NCBI GenBank assembly: GCA_902787955.1 | Contig: CADAIJ010000009.1 | Coordinates: 1-64,000 of the forward strand | From: an uncultured Erysipelotrichaceae bacterium | GTDB lineage: Bacteria > Bacillota_I > Bacilli_A > RFN20 > CAG-826 | Reading direction: 5' to 3' | Length of the DNA: 64,000 nucleotides | Shown: positions 15,667 to 23,999 of the stretch, piece by piece | How the letters are laid out: each line of letters opens with the position of its first letter | How positions within the stretch are numbered: position 1 is the first letter of the stretch | Notes under the pieces: model-generated | The model's database searches: none | Seen by the model: the letters and a program-made list of their open reading frames with translations, nothing else | What the model was told of the DNA's origin: nothing | Program-made: the position numbers and the translations under genes

Positions 15667-16596
15667 CTATTCTTCATCAAATAATGGAGTGGATAAATAT
15701 CTATCTCCACTATCAGGGAATAAGACAACAATGTTTTTACCTTTATTTTCTTTTCTTTGGGCTACTTTAATTGCAGCGGATAAAGCTGCTCCTGAAGATA
15801 TACCAACTAAGATTCCTTCTTTATGAGAAACTAGTTTAGCGTATTTAAAGGCTTCATCATTATCGATAGCTATTACTTCATCATAGCCATTTTGATCTAA
15901 GGTTTCTGGGATGAAGTTAGCGCCTATTCCTTGAATCTTATGTGGACCAGCGTGACCTAAAGATAGTAATGGAGAGGTAAGTGGCTCCACTGCTACTACC
16001 TTTATATTATTATTCTTTTCTTTTAAATAATTACTAACTCCACTAACGGTGCCACCAGTTCCAACACCACCAACAAAGATATCGACATTTCCGTTTAAAT
16101 CTTTATATATTTCTGGTCCAGTAGTTTTGTAATGAATGTATGGGTTAGCAGGATTAACAAATTGACCAAGGATAATGGAGTTAGGAATTTCTTTAACAAG
16201 TTCATTAGCCTTATCAACGCTTCCTTTCATTCCTAAAGAAGCAGGAGTTAAAACAAGTTCTGCTCCATAAGCCTTTAAAAGTTTTCTTCTTTCAATAGAC
16301 ATACTTTCTGGCATGGTTAAGATAACTCGGTAACCTTTCATAACGCCTATTGAGGCTAAACCGATTCCGGTGTTACCACTTGTCGGTTCAATAATAACTG
16401 ATCCTTCTTTAAGTAAGCCTTTTTCTTCAGCATCATTAATCATTGCTAAAGCAATACGATCTTTAACGCTTCCCGCAGGATTAAAATATTCAACCTTTGC
16501 AAATAGTTTTGCTTCTAAGGCGAATTCTTTCTCTAAAGCACTTAGTTCAAGTAAAGGGGTGCCTCCAACTAATTCAAAAGCATGTTTGACTAGCAT
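15667..16596 (-). CDS. cysK: Cysteine synthase (O-acetylserine sulfhydrylase)
   Basis: The 309-aa protein is a typical fold-type II PLP enzyme. NPAGSVKDR places the PLP lysine at Lys45, EPTSGNTGIG (about 69-78) binds substrate carboxylate, GGVGTGGTVSG (about 175) binds the PLP phosphate and PDSGDRYLST marks the C-terminus. It makes cysteine from O-acetylserine and sulfide in the cytosol. No cysE is in the window, so O-acetylserine would come from elsewhere. It is a single-gene unit bounded by a terminator and by tRNA genes. Confidence 0.95.
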   Translation of the reverse strand: MLVKHAFELVGGTPLLELSALEKEFALEAKLFAKVEYFNPAGSVKDRIALAMINDAEEKGLLKEGSVIIEPTSGNTGIGLASIGVMKGYRVILTMPESMSIERRKLLKAYGAELVLTPASLGMKGSVDKANELVKEIPNSIILGQFVNPANPYIHYKTTGPEIYKDLNGNVDIFVGGVGTGGTVSGVSNYLKEKNNNIKVVAVEPLTSPLLSLGHAGPHKIQGIGANFIPETLDQNGYDEVIAIDNDEAFKYAKLVSHKEGILVGISSGAALSAAIKVAQRKENKGKNIVVLFPDSGDRYLSTPLFDEE

Positions 16597-16657
16597 AATT
16601 TTTTCCTTCTTTTTGCTAATATTATTTATCTTTTTGTTATTATTTCAAGCAATGTGA

Positions 16658-16691
16658 TAAAAAAGAAAAAAGTAGCGACAAATCCGCTACT
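16658..16691 (-). terminator. Intrinsic terminator of the tRNA-Arg/tRNA-Pro transcript
   Basis: AGTAGCG (16671-16677) pairs with CGCTACT (16685-16691). On the minus strand TTTTTTCTTTTTT follows. Confidence 0.85.
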
Positions 16692-16704
16692 AATTACTTT
16701 CAAA

Positions 16705-16781
16705 TGGTCGGGATGACAGGATTTGAACCTGCGGCCTTCTCATCCCAAATGAGACGCGATACCAAGCTACGCTACATCCCG
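16705..16781 (-). tRNA. tRNA-Pro (TGG)
   Basis: Acceptor CGGGATG/CATCCCG, anticodon stem TCTCA/TGAGA with loop TTTGGGA (anticodon TGG), T-arm with GTTCAAATC, encoded CCA. Confidence 0.95.
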
Positions 16782-16793
16782 ATATATTTATAA

Positions 16794-16870
16794 TGGCGCG
16801 CTTGACATGAATCGAACATGCAACCCTCAGATTCGTAGTCTGATACTCTATCCAGTTGAGCTACAAGCGC
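16794..16870 (-). tRNA. tRNA-Arg (ACG)
   Basis: Acceptor GCGCTTG/CAAGCGC, anticodon loop CTACGAA with anticodon ACG (wobble A to be deaminated), T-arm GTTCGATTC, encoded CCA. It is the promoter-proximal gene of a tRNA-Arg/tRNA-Pro pair. Confidence 0.95.
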
Positions 16871-17029
16871 AATTACATCTAGCCCGGCAACAACATATAT
16901 TATTATTAGGATAAAATATTTTCAAGGAAAATTTTGACTTTTTATGATGGTTTTACATGCTAGTCGGCTTTTTTAATGTTTTAAAGAGTATCATAGATGG
17001 TTTTATTAATAAAAGTTCATAAAATATTC

Positions 17030-17058
17030 TTGCTTATTAATTAATCACTCTTTATAAT
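17030..17058 (+). promoter_or_regulatory. Promoter of the tRNA-Ala/tRNA-Met pair
   Basis: TTGCTT (17030-17035), 17-base spacer, TATAAT (17053-17058). It lies 41 bp before tRNA-Ala. Confidence 0.85.
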
Positions 17059-17099
17059 AAGTCACTCGAGGCCATAATCGGCTTCGAAAAAAATGTTTT

Positions 17100-17175
17100 G
17101 GGGCTATAGCTCAGCTGGGAGAGCGCCTGATTTGCATTCAGGAGGTCATGGGTTCGATCCCCACTAGCTCCACCA
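17100..17175 (+). tRNA. tRNA-Ala (TGC)
   Basis: Acceptor GGGGCTA/TAGCTCC with one G-U pair, anticodon loop TTTGCAT (TGC), T-arm GGTTCGATCC, encoded CCA. Confidence 0.95.
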
Positions 17176-17184
17176 AAACAAAAT

Positions 17185-17261
17185 GGCTGAGTAGCTCAGC
17201 TGGTTAGAGCAGCCGGCTCATACCCGACGTGCCGGGGGTTCAAGTCCCTCCTCAGCTACCA
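17185..17261 (+). tRNA. tRNA-Met (CAT)
   Basis: Acceptor GGCTGAG/CTCAGCT, anticodon loop CTCATAC (CAT), T-arm GGTTCAAGTCC, encoded CCA. A G1-U72 pair replaces the mismatch expected of an initiator, so it is read as elongator Met; an Ile2 tRNA modified at C34 is the alternative. Confidence 0.9.
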
Positions 17262-17271
17262 TTTGATTGTT

Positions 17272-17302
17272 ACCGAGATGATTGAATCATCCCGGTTTTT
17301 AT
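17272..17302 (+). terminator. Intrinsic terminator of the tRNA pair
   Basis: ACCGAGATGAT (17272-17282), loop TGA, ATCATCCCGGT (17286-17296) then TTTTTATTTG. It overlaps the 3' end of the convergent regulator gene. Confidence 0.9.
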
Positions 17303-17796
17303 TTGTTTTTCTTTATAGGAAAATCATATTTATTGAATAAATTAATTAAAGCCTGATTATATAACTCTGAGCCTAAAGTTTTAAAAGCACCTTTAATAGC
17401 AAAATATTCTTTTACAAAATCAACCACGTGAGAGTTCTCAGAACTAAGTGTTACTTTTTCATTTGGGTTATATGGATTTTGAGAGATATATTGTATATCG
17501 AATAGTTTTGCAATAGTTAATTGATAAACATATATACCAACATCCTTATAAGTTTTTATATCTTTATCTATAGCTTTGTTTTCAAGGCCTAAAAGAAGAT
17601 AATCCAATGATGTGTCAAGTTTTTTTGCAATAATAATTAAATAATTTACTGATGGAAAAGAATGACCATTCTCCCATCCGCTAATCATTTGCACTGTCGG
17701 CGCTCCGATAAGTTCTTTAAACTCTTCCTGGTTTAATTTTTTAGACTTTCTAATCTCGGCAATACGCTTACCGAGTTCTTTTTTTATTTCATTCAT
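17299..17796 (-). CDS. Xre-family HTH regulator
   Basis: The 165-aa protein begins with a Cro/C1-type helix-turn-helix: LGKRIAEIRKSKKLNQEEFKELIG (about 9-32), then QMISGWENGHSFPSVNYLIIIAKKLDTSLDYLL. The start at 17796 is set by GGAGGTTAC upstream. The C-terminal 100 residues are unfamiliar and may sense a ligand or partner. It is divergent from the DUF4417 gene, with an extended -10 (TGCTATAAT, minus strand near 17834-17826). Divergent Xre regulators commonly control the accessory genes beside them, so it is the likely repressor of the small island at 18.0-19.7 kb. Confidence 0.85.
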   Translation of the reverse strand: MNEIKKELGKRIAEIRKSKKLNQEEFKELIGAPTVQMISGWENGHSFPSVNYLIIIAKKLDTSLDYLLLGLENKAIDKDIKTYKDVGIYVYQLTIAKLFDIQYISQNPYNPNEKVTLSSENSHVVDFVKEYFAIKGAFKTLGSELYNQALINLFNKYDFPIKKNK

Positions 17797-18027
17797 AAAA
17801 GTAACCTCCATTTATGTTTGTAAGTAAATTATAGCATGCAAAATTACTGAATTAAATAAATTTTACTTCTTTAAATAAGTTCTATTAAAAAAGTTGCTTC
17901 AACATACGATGTTTTTGTAAGCAAGCAAAAAGCAATGATTTTTCAAAAGCGGGTTTATATTTATGGTAGCAAATTGCGAGTCATTATTTGCCAAATCTCG
18001 CTTTATAAGTTCAATGGAGGTGATTGC

Positions 18028-18702
18028 ATGAAAAAAATGAAGATGGATGATGATTTCCAAAGCTATCTAGTTGATGGCGCAATTTTCGATGGCGATGCAG
18101 ATATTCCTTGCATGTTAGAGTTCGAAAATCTTATTATTCCTAAAAGTTTAGTCCCTTTTACCGCACGAAAAAGAGTAAAAAATAAAAGAGTCTTTTTGCA
18201 TTGTTTTATACACGATTATCAGTTTTCTTCATTAATTACTGAAACAAAAAAACATGTTGAAGAATTAACACAGTTTGAAGGAGTGATATGTCCTGATCCA
18301 ACAATTACTGTCGGTGGATCAAAAACAATTAATCAAGCACAGGTTTATTTTTCTAGAGCTGTAGGATTTTACCTTCAAAAGAATGGCATCTTTGCAATTC
18401 CGTGTGTTAGATGGGGCGATTCATCAACATATGATTATTGTTTCTTGGGTGTTCCTAAATACTACATTATTGCAATAAGTACACATGGATGTATTTCCCC
18501 ATGCAAAGAAAACAATAATGAATTGCGTAACGCATTTATAAGAGGTCTGCCAGTTATGTTTGAAAGGTTAAAACCAAAATACGTAATTGTTTATGGCCGA
18601 ATGCCTGATGAAATCTTTAATCCTTATAAATCATTAACAACGTTCATACATTTCGAAAGTGATTTGCAAACTTTTTTTAACAAAAGAAAGGAAAATAACT
18701 AA
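18028..18702 (+). CDS. DUF4417-like protein
   Basis: The 224-aa protein (start at 18028, preceded by GGAGGTGATTGC) matches the DUF4417 pattern: a Ile-Pro start region, CPDPTITVGG, RAVGFYLQKNGIFAIPCVRWGD (about 104-125), STHGCISPCKENN and a late PKYVIVYGR. The family is common in phages and mobile elements of Firmicutes and has no assigned activity. The conserved Cys and His pattern near STHGCISPC could bind metal. Its stop nearly touches the next start, so it is co-transcribed with the toxin-like and immunity-like genes. Assignment is from remembered motif pattern, not a search. Confidence 0.7.
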   Translation: MKKMKMDDDFQSYLVDGAIFDGDADIPCMLEFENLIIPKSLVPFTARKRVKNKRVFLHCFIHDYQFSSLITETKKHVEELTQFEGVICPDPTITVGGSKTINQAQVYFSRAVGFYLQKNGIFAIPCVRWGDSSTYDYCFLGVPKYYIIAISTHGCISPCKENNNELRNAFIRGLPVMFERLKPKYVIVYGRMPDEIFNPYKSLTTFIHFESDLQTFFNKRKENN

Positions 18703-18703
18703 T

Positions 18704-19084
18704 ATGGGCGTTAGAGTTCACTATGTAGGAAGAAAGCAGCAATTTCGCTCTCTTGATCAGAATATAAATTCAACAATCTCATCATATCCGATAACTAATG
18801 GTTATTTTGGTATGCGAGGTTCCTCTTTTAAAGTAAGAGAAATACATTCTAGAAACCACGAGGAAACAGCAAAGGATTTCTTTAATAAAATTGCAAAAGG
18901 CGGGATTCTTGACTTGCAAACAATTAAAGGCGGCGTTGTTTCAAGATTGAAAGATGGCACTATTATTTCTTATAGAAAAATAACTAGTTCAAGTAATAGT
19001 CCTGCAGTGGAAATTAGATTTCGAAAAATAAATTCAAAATATGGAATTAAAGATCAAAAAATTCACTTTGTACAGGATAAATAA
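18704..19084 (+). CDS. Small basic protein resembling a polymorphic-toxin C-terminal domain
   Basis: The 126-aa protein starts at 18704 after AAAGGAAAATAACTAAT. It is basic. Its end, LKDGTIISYRKITSSSNSP...EIRF followed by KIHF, is like the closing beta-hairpin of polymorphic toxin tips (pattern DG..i.yR..S.sg.p.i.i...KI.f). A Phe-rich KDFFNKIAKGG precedes it, also as in those domains. Unlike a polymorphic toxin it has no delivery or LXG region and no signal peptide. It could be an orphan cassette or a stand-alone nuclease. The next gene could be the cognate immunity protein. Low to moderate confidence. Confidence 0.5.
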   Translation: MGVRVHYVGRKQQFRSLDQNINSTISSYPITNGYFGMRGSSFKVREIHSRNHEETAKDFFNKIAKGGILDLQTIKGGVVSRLKDGTIISYRKITSSSNSPAVEIRFRKINSKYGIKDQKIHFVQDK

Positions 19085-19102
19085 ATGGAGGATAATATCA
19101 TT

Positions 19103-19657
19103 ATGGTAGATATACGTTTGAATAATGAAGGAAAAAACCTTCTTAAAGATTTAATAGGGAAAAAACTAATTAAATACAGACACGATCCATTAGATAAATT
19201 TGGTGGAGAAATGATCTATGAAAGAGTTGAGTTATTTTTTGATGATTCAACAATTCTAGTCGAATACGATTATACGCCTTATCCAATATTTGGAAGTAAG
19301 GATGACGAACATCCAGTATTTTCAATTAAAAGGATTTCTAGTGAAGATGCTGTTTCAGCATTAAAAGATGTCTCCCAAATTAATGTAAGATATGACAAAA
19401 CCATTACTGGAATAACACTTATTGAAGATCATGTTGAAATTGAGTGGAATGGTAAAAAAGACGACATCAAGTTTCATAAAGCACTAATATTCGAATTTGG
19501 AAAAGAAGAAATAGCATTACAAGGCGATTATATGATGCCTTTACTAAAAATCATTAAGGGAGAAAACTCTATATCTAAACTACTCGAACCTGGAGATGAA
19601 TTTAAAGACGACCCAGAAGTACAATATAGCGCTCAAAGATTTTTAATTAAGTTATAA
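19103..19657 (+). CDS. Immunity-like protein of unknown function
   Basis: The 184-aa acidic protein follows the toxin-like gene directly. I prefer the ATG at 19103, which has GGAGG eleven bases upstream; an alternative ATG at 19085 overlaps that GGAGG. The sequence is all soluble, with an N-terminal LIGKKLIKYRHDP helix-strand, many Asp/Glu and no catalytic motif. Its acidity opposite a basic neighbour, and the tandem order, fit an immunity or antitoxin partner, but this rests on context only. Confidence 0.5.
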   Translation: MVDIRLNNEGKNLLKDLIGKKLIKYRHDPLDKFGGEMIYERVELFFDDSTILVEYDYTPYPIFGSKDDEHPVFSIKRISSEDAVSALKDVSQINVRYDKTITGITLIEDHVEIEWNGKKDDIKFHKALIFEFGKEEIALQGDYMMPLLKIIKGENSISKLLEPGDEFKDDPEVQYSAQRFLIKL

Positions 19658-19659
19658 AT

Positions 19660-19690
19660 AAAAAGGCGATTATATTTTTAAATCGCCTTC
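19660..19690. terminator. Bidirectional terminator
   Basis: AAGGCGAT (19663-19670) pairs with ATCGCCTT (19682-19689). On the minus strand TTTTTATTT follows; on the plus strand CTTT follows. It separates the island from the convergent PTS gene and overlaps that gene's stop codon. Confidence 0.8.
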
Positions 19691-20845
19691 TTTAATCCAT
19701 CCAATTTTTCTAAATAATAAATCAATTCCAAATACGAGTATGCCTGGGAGAACTATTTCAAGTAGTAAGAGAAAGACCCAAGTTTCCCAATGATCCGCTC
19801 CCATAGAGGCAATCGTTCCGATTTGTCCAACTAATCCTGCTGTTCCCATACCTGCACTTGAACCCATGCATGAGAGTTTAAGCCAACATGTTGAAATTGG
19901 ACCAAGGATTGCAGAAGCAATAATAGTTGGTAACCACACTACTGGTTTCTTTAAGATATTTTTGAATTGGAACATTGATGTACCAATACCAATTGATATC
20001 ACTGTGCCAATGTTATTATCTTTTCTCGATTGAATAGCAAAGCCCACCATTTGAGTGGAACAGCCAATAACAGCGGCACCTGAAGCAATAATTAAACCTT
20101 GATACATAGAAGGATCAGCTGAAGCTGGAATGACAAAGACCATCGCGGCTATTGCAGCAGATGATATTGGAGCGGTTAAGGCCATGCCCATTAAAACTGC
20201 AACAATAATACCCATTAAGAATGGAACAGCGTTTGTTCCAGCGTTAATGACCCATTGAATAGCAAAGGTAACATAGATAGCAGGATAGCGTAAAAGAAGT
20301 GATAAGATTGCTCCAGCAGTAACTCCAAATAATGGAACTAAGATAATATCTACTGGGGTTTTCTTTCTAAGAACATATTTAATTAATAAGGCGACAGAGA
20401 TACAGACTAGATAAATTGTTAATGGGTCCCCCACTTTTAACGCATTAGCAGTAACTCCATCCGTAACAAATTTCGTGGATAAAGAGAAATAGCCAGCAAG
20501 TTCACCTACCGCGGCTAAAATAATAGTTTTCATTGGATCAAACTTTAAAGCGATAGCAATTCCAACCCCTATTCCTGCGCCAGTTAAGATATTTAAGACA
20601 TAGGAAAGACCACTACTACCGGTACCGATAACAGTGACCATAAAATCACAGAAAGGATTTCCATTTCCGTATTTAAATAAGGTACCGATAGTACCAAAGA
20701 TAGTTCCGATAATTAAAGTGGCAAATAAACCATAAGCCATTCCGTTAAGAGTTTTAATAAAGAAATCTTTAACGGTTAGCTTTTCTTCTTTTTTATCGTT
20801 AGCCTCTTGAATCGGCTTCTTCTCTTCTTTTTCGTCCATAGGCAA
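19670..20845 (-). CDS. PTS-like EIIC membrane transporter
   Basis: The 391-aa protein has a charged N-terminus (about 25 residues) followed by ten or so membrane segments. The pattern NGMAYGLFATLIIGTI..., GVAGAILSLL and FLMGIIVAVLMGMALTAPISSAAI fits the EIIC_2 (PF13303) group of phosphotransferase IIC proteins. No EIIA or EIIB domain is fused or adjacent. Orphan members of this group are frequent in low-GC gut bacteria; transported substrate and phosphorylation are unknown. Single-gene unit. Confidence 0.8.
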   Translation of the reverse strand: MPMDEKEEKKPIQEANDKKEEKLTVKDFFIKTLNGMAYGLFATLIIGTIFGTIGTLFKYGNGNPFCDFMVTVIGTGSSGLSYVLNILTGAGIGVGIAIALKFDPMKTIILAAVGELAGYFSLSTKFVTDGVTANALKVGDPLTIYLVCISVALLIKYVLRKKTPVDIILVPLFGVTAGAILSLLLRYPAIYVTFAIQWVINAGTNAVPFLMGIIVAVLMGMALTAPISSAAIAAMVFVIPASADPSMYQGLIIASGAAVIGCSTQMVGFAIQSRKDNNIGTVISIGIGTSMFQFKNILKKPVVWLPTIIASAILGPISTCWLKLSCMGSSAGMGTAGLVGQIGTIASMGADHWETWVFLLLLEIVLPGILVFGIDLLFRKIGWIKEGDLKI

Positions 20846-20899
20846 TATTTTATTCTTTCTTTATAAAGAGTAAAGAATTTCTCTTAAAAATTTGAGCTT

Positions 20900-20933
20900 A
20901 AAAAGAGAAAAGCCACCAAGCGAGCTTGATGGC
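20900..20933 (-). terminator. Intrinsic terminator after aquaporin
   Basis: GCCACCAAG (20912-20920) pairs with CTTGATGGC (20925-20933). TTTTCTCTTTTT follows on the minus strand. Confidence 0.85.
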
Positions 20934-20952
20934 AATTCAAGTTAAATGTTAA

Positions 20953-21669
20953 TTATTCAGCACTTTTTTCTTCTTTATGAAGTAAACCATAAACTAAAGC
21001 GGCGAGAACACCACCAAGTAATGGAGCAACAATAAATAAGAAAACTTGAGCTAAAGCATCGGTTGTGCCGTTAAAGATAGCGGCGGCAACAGCAGTAGCA
21101 ATGCTTCTAGCAGGGTTAACAGAAGTACCAGTTAATGGAATACCAACTAAGTGGACTAAGGTTAAGGTTAAGCCAATGATTAAGCCAGCTTTTTTACCAA
21201 CGCCTTCGTTTTTAGAATCAGTGACGTTAAAGATAACGTAGACGAAGATGAAAGTTAAGACGACTTCGACTAAGATTGTGCCGATGATTTGGCCAACTTG
21301 CCAATCGCCACCAGTGTAACCGACCATACCGTTACAAGCATCACCAACTAAGGCTAAGTTACTCATTTTAGCGATACCGAATAATAAGATAGCGCCGAGT
21401 AAACCACCAACTAATTGAGCACAGACATAAACTAAGAATTCTTTGACGCTCATCTTTTTAGCAATTAGCATAGCTAAAGAGACAGCTGGGTTAATGTGGC
21501 AACCAGAGATACGGCCGATAGAATAAGCCATCGCGACGATAACTAAACCAAAGGCTAAAGCGGTTGCAACAAGTTGACCACCAGTTAAAGCGGCAACACC
21601 ACAAGCAAAGAAAACGAGTACGAAAGTGCCAAGGCATTCAGCAATTGCTTTCTTTAATAAGTCTTTCAT
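20953..21669 (-). CDS. Aquaporin / major intrinsic protein
   Basis: The 238-aa protein has six membrane segments and both half-helix signatures, SGCHINPAVSLA (about 75-86) and TSVNPARSIA (about 192-201). Length and the second motif (NPARS rather than NPARD) suit an AqpZ-type water channel more than a glycerol facilitator. The GGAGG-containing site upstream sets the start. Monocistronic, with its own terminator. Confidence 0.93.
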   Translation of the reverse strand: MKDLLKKAIAECLGTFVLVFFACGVAALTGGQLVATALAFGLVIVAMAYSIGRISGCHINPAVSLAMLIAKKMSVKEFLVYVCAQLVGGLLGAILLFGIAKMSNLALVGDACNGMVGYTGGDWQVGQIIGTILVEVVLTFIFVYVIFNVTDSKNEGVGKKAGLIIGLTLTLVHLVGIPLTGTSVNPARSIATAVAAAIFNGTTDALAQVFLFIVAPLLGGVLAALVYGLLHKEEKSAE

Positions 21670-21707
21670 ATATTTTCCTCCGCGAATATTATAGTCCCAT
21701 TTTTCAA

Positions 21708-21737
21708 ATTAAAAAGAAAAACCAACACAAAGTTGGC
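21708..21737 (-). terminator. Intrinsic terminator after acyl carrier protein gene
   Basis: CCAAC (21722-21726) pairs with GTTGG (21732-21736); TTTTTCTTTTT follows on the minus strand. Confidence 0.75.
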
Positions 21738-21763
21738 TTCCTTATATTATTTATCTAGATTAA

Positions 21764-21991
21764 TTATTTGTTTAATTGAGCTTCGATAGCGTCGAGTAAA
21801 TCTTGAACGGTTGTGATATTAGTCATATCAACATCATCAAAGTGAATGCCGTATTCTTCTTCGAGTTGGAGAAGTAATTCAACAATATCAAGTGAATCAA
21901 GGCCTAATTCTTTAAAATTAGCGCTAGTATCGATTTCGTCTTTATGTAAAGCTTCAGCTAAACGTGATTTAATTTCTTCAATTTTGGTCAT
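21764..21991 (-). CDS. acpP: Acyl carrier protein
   Basis: The 75-aa acidic protein has the phosphopantetheine site LGLDSLDIVELL with Ser33 as attachment point, and the usual four-helix pattern. I start at 21991 (MTKIEEIKSR) with a purine-rich AAGAAGAGGAAC upstream; a longer frame to 22054 lacks such a site. It carries acyl intermediates in fatty acid or phospholipid synthesis. No other fab genes adjoin it. Confidence 0.94.
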   Translation of the reverse strand: MTKIEEIKSRLAEALHKDEIDTSANFKELGLDSLDIVELLLQLEEEYGIHFDDVDMTNITTVQDLLDAIEAQLNK

Positions 21992-22094
21992 AATTAGTTC
22001 CTCTTCTTTTATAACTTTAATTAGTTTAAACCATAAAGTATGGAATTGACACAAAATTAAATCTTTTCTTTGAAACTATCTCATTAAAAGTTAG

Positions 22095-22128
22095 CTTTAA
22101 AGAAGAGATTCCCTTTATATCTCTTCAT
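22095..22128. terminator. Terminator at the end of the Tad-like operon
   Basis: GAAGAGAT (22102-22109) pairs with ATCTCTTC (22119-22126). TTTAAAG follows on the minus strand and ATTTTTTAATT on the plus, so it can act in both directions. Confidence 0.75.
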
Positions 22129-22135
22129 TTTTTAA

Positions 22136-22282
22136 TTAATGGCTAGTTTCAACAGCAGCTTCAGCATTTTCACCAATAGTATTAGAAACATTAGTGAAGG
22201 TTGTGGTCATAAGAGTTAAAACGACACCAAACATCGCAATTGCAAGAACAATTGATAATAATGTACCTTTAATTTCAGACAT
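22136..22282 (-). CDS. 48-aa pilin-like peptide (Flp/Tad type)
   Basis: The short frame has an excellent ribosome site (AAAGGAGAAGAAGT before ATG). It encodes six polar residues (MSEIKG), one hydrophobic helix of about 22 residues (TLLSIVLAIAMFGVVLTLM) and a small polar tail rich in Thr, Asn and Glu. That is the shape of Flp-type pilins. It lacks the conserved glutamate five residues after the usual cleavage glycine. It is the last gene of the Tad-like operon, 14 bp after the previous stop, and lies before the terminator. It is the best candidate for the structural subunit. Confidence 0.65.
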   Translation of the reverse strand: MSEIKGTLLSIVLAIAMFGVVLTLMTTTFTNVSNTIGENAEAAVETSH

Positions 22283-22296
22283 ACTTCTTCTCCTTT

Positions 22297-22638
22297 CTAG
22301 CTATAATAGCCAATTACTACACTTCTAATGACATAGACTTCCATAGGTTCATCTTTAATAATGTATGGATCATAAGAAGTGTAGATTTTATATTCAAATA
22401 TAGATCCAAACATTGGAGTAGTATCCCCTACTTGGACTATTTGAGCGTTTCCTTCATTTTCGCATAAGCGAATAACTTCATCTGTAATCATTCCTTTTTG
22501 GGAAATTATGTGTCCCGCGGTAACTGATATAGCATCGAGATTTGTGTAGATAAATTGAATAGACATTAAATCCCCCACCATAACGAAAAGTTGAACGACA
22601 AAGATTAAAGATAAAATAAAACCCATTTTATATCCCAT
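22297..22638 (-). CDS. TadE/pseudopilin-like protein
   Basis: The 113-aa protein has one N-terminal membrane helix (about 6-28) and a small extracytoplasmic domain of about 80 residues. The arrangement is typical of TadE/TadF-like minor pilins. A conserved N-terminal glutamate is absent. Its start overlaps the tadC-like gene by eleven bases, so translation is coupled. It probably sits at the tip or base of the filament made by the 48-aa peptide. Confidence 0.6.
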   Translation of the reverse strand: MGYKMGFILSLIFVVQLFVMVGDLMSIQFIYTNLDAISVTAGHIISQKGMITDEVIRLCENEGNAQIVQVGDTTPMFGSIFEYKIYTSYDPYIIKDEPMEVYVIRSVVIGYYS

Positions 22639-23299
22639 TTAGCATTTCTCCTATAATGGCCACTACTCCAAAACAAATCATCACGATTAATAAAGCGGAC
22701 GCTACTAAAGGGAAGATTGTCATCGTATTGAGCCTTTTTTCTTTTTTGGTGTATTCTTTTTCATAACTTTCTTCACTAAGCTTAGAGAAAAGGAGTTCGA
22801 ATTGGCGAAGATAAGAAGTGTTATTTCCTCCATCGATCATCTGATAAATATTTATCATTAGTTGTTCAATGATTAAGATATCGAAGCTTCGAGCGAAATG
22901 GATGAAAGGTGTGACACTTTTATCGTTATCGATTTCATGGATTAATTCGCTTAATCTTTCCATGACGTAAGGATTAGCAAACGCTCCTATTTCTTTTAAC
23001 GCAGTATAAACGTTATAGCCGTTATTTATATAGATTCTAAAGAAAGTAAAGATAGAGACGAAATTCTTAATATTTTCTTCCTTATCTTTTTCAATAAGTG
23101 AACTGTATCTACTTAAGTAGATAAAATTGAATAAAACTAGAAACGCAACTGAAGTGGAAATAATTAAAACATCAATCTTATAGAAATAAAGAATTGCCGC
23201 AATCATTAGTAAAAGTAATACATTAGCGATTACTAAGATTGAGATCTCTTTTTTATAATTTAACCCACTTCTTATAATTTTATTTTTTAAACTAGACAT
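22628..23299 (-). CDS. TadC-like inner-membrane platform protein
   Basis: The 223-aa protein has membrane segments near the N-terminus (about 15-35 and 38-56) and at the C-terminus (about 195-220), with a cytoplasmic helical domain between. INIYQMIDGGNNTSYLRQFE resembles the type II secretion F/TadC domain. It overlaps the tadB-like gene by eight bases. In Tad systems TadB and TadC together form the platform that couples the ATPase to pilin assembly. Confidence 0.78.
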   Translation of the reverse strand: MSSLKNKIIRSGLNYKKEISILVIANVLLLLMIAAILYFYKIDVLIISTSVAFLVLFNFIYLSRYSSLIEKDKEENIKNFVSIFTFFRIYINNGYNVYTALKEIGAFANPYVMERLSELIHEIDNDKSVTPFIHFARSFDILIIEQLMINIYQMIDGGNNTSYLRQFELLFSKLSEESYEKEYTKKEKRLNTMTIFPLVASALLIVMICFGVVAIIGEMLNGI

Positions 23300-23999
23300 C
23301 TAATCTATCCCCCTTAATATAGATATTTGTCGCTCTTATAATGAAGATATGAACGGAAAGAATAAATAAGACAAAGAAGAGGCAGAGAGTTACGAAAAAT
23401 GGTATGGAAGTTAACATAGTTAAATAGAACTCTTGCACTCCAAAACGAAGGAAGACAAGCACTCCAAAGGTAATTAACCATAACACTCCAAACTCAATAG
23501 CGATTTTCTTTATTGAGCGGTTTGATTTATTTAAGGTGTCTTCAATTCTAGTTGTCTCTTGGAGCAGGGCCTCCCCCATTGATAATAATCTTCCTCCCTG
23601 ATCCAAGTAGATGTTTAAAACATTGATAAACATCTTATAGACAGCTAGATTGAAGTATTTCCTTAGATACTCGATTTTGTCCATAGTCGGCATATTATTT
23701 AGTTCATTAACAATATCGAGATATTCTCCACTAGCGCCTTGCGTGGCGTTAAAGTAAGAATCATCTAAGGAATCTTTCACCGACATATTAATTAGAAATG
23801 AATTGATGAAATGATAACAACTATGGATACGGAAATTTGTGGATAAATATTGTTTAATCTTTCTACTTCCAATAACTAAATAATAAAAAAGGAAAATAAC
23901 TGGGACACTTCCTGCTAAGTAATAGTTATTCGAAGTAAAATAGGCAATTATACCTAGTACTAAAGAGACAAAGATAGCAATTAGATTAGCGTTTTTCAT
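23292..23999 (-). CDS. TadB-like inner-membrane platform protein
   Basis: The 235-aa protein has two N-terminal hydrophobic segments, a cytoplasmic helical domain with NVLNIYLDQGGRLLSMGEALLQE (the T2SF-like core), and two C-terminal membrane segments ending in a short basic tail. It overlaps the ATPase gene by fourteen bases. Paired with TadC, it is the second platform subunit. It is shorter than typical TadB proteins (about 280-320 aa). Confidence 0.78.
   Translation of the reverse strand: MKNANLIAIFVSLVLGIIAYFTSNNYYLAGSVPVIFLFYYLVIGSRKIKQYLSTNFRIHSCYHFINSFLINMSVKDSLDDSYFNATQGASGEYLDIVNELNNMPTMDKIEYLRKYFNLAVYKMFINVLNIYLDQGGRLLSMGEALLQETTRIEDTLNKSNRSIKKIAIEFGVLWLITFGVLVFLRFGVQEFYLTMLTSIPFFVTLCLFFVLFILSVHIFIIRATNIYIKGDRLDV

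Noticed and set aside
17181-19690. Integrative element with tRNA-Met as attachment site
   Set aside because: No integrase gene and no copy of the tRNA 3' end near 19.7 kb.
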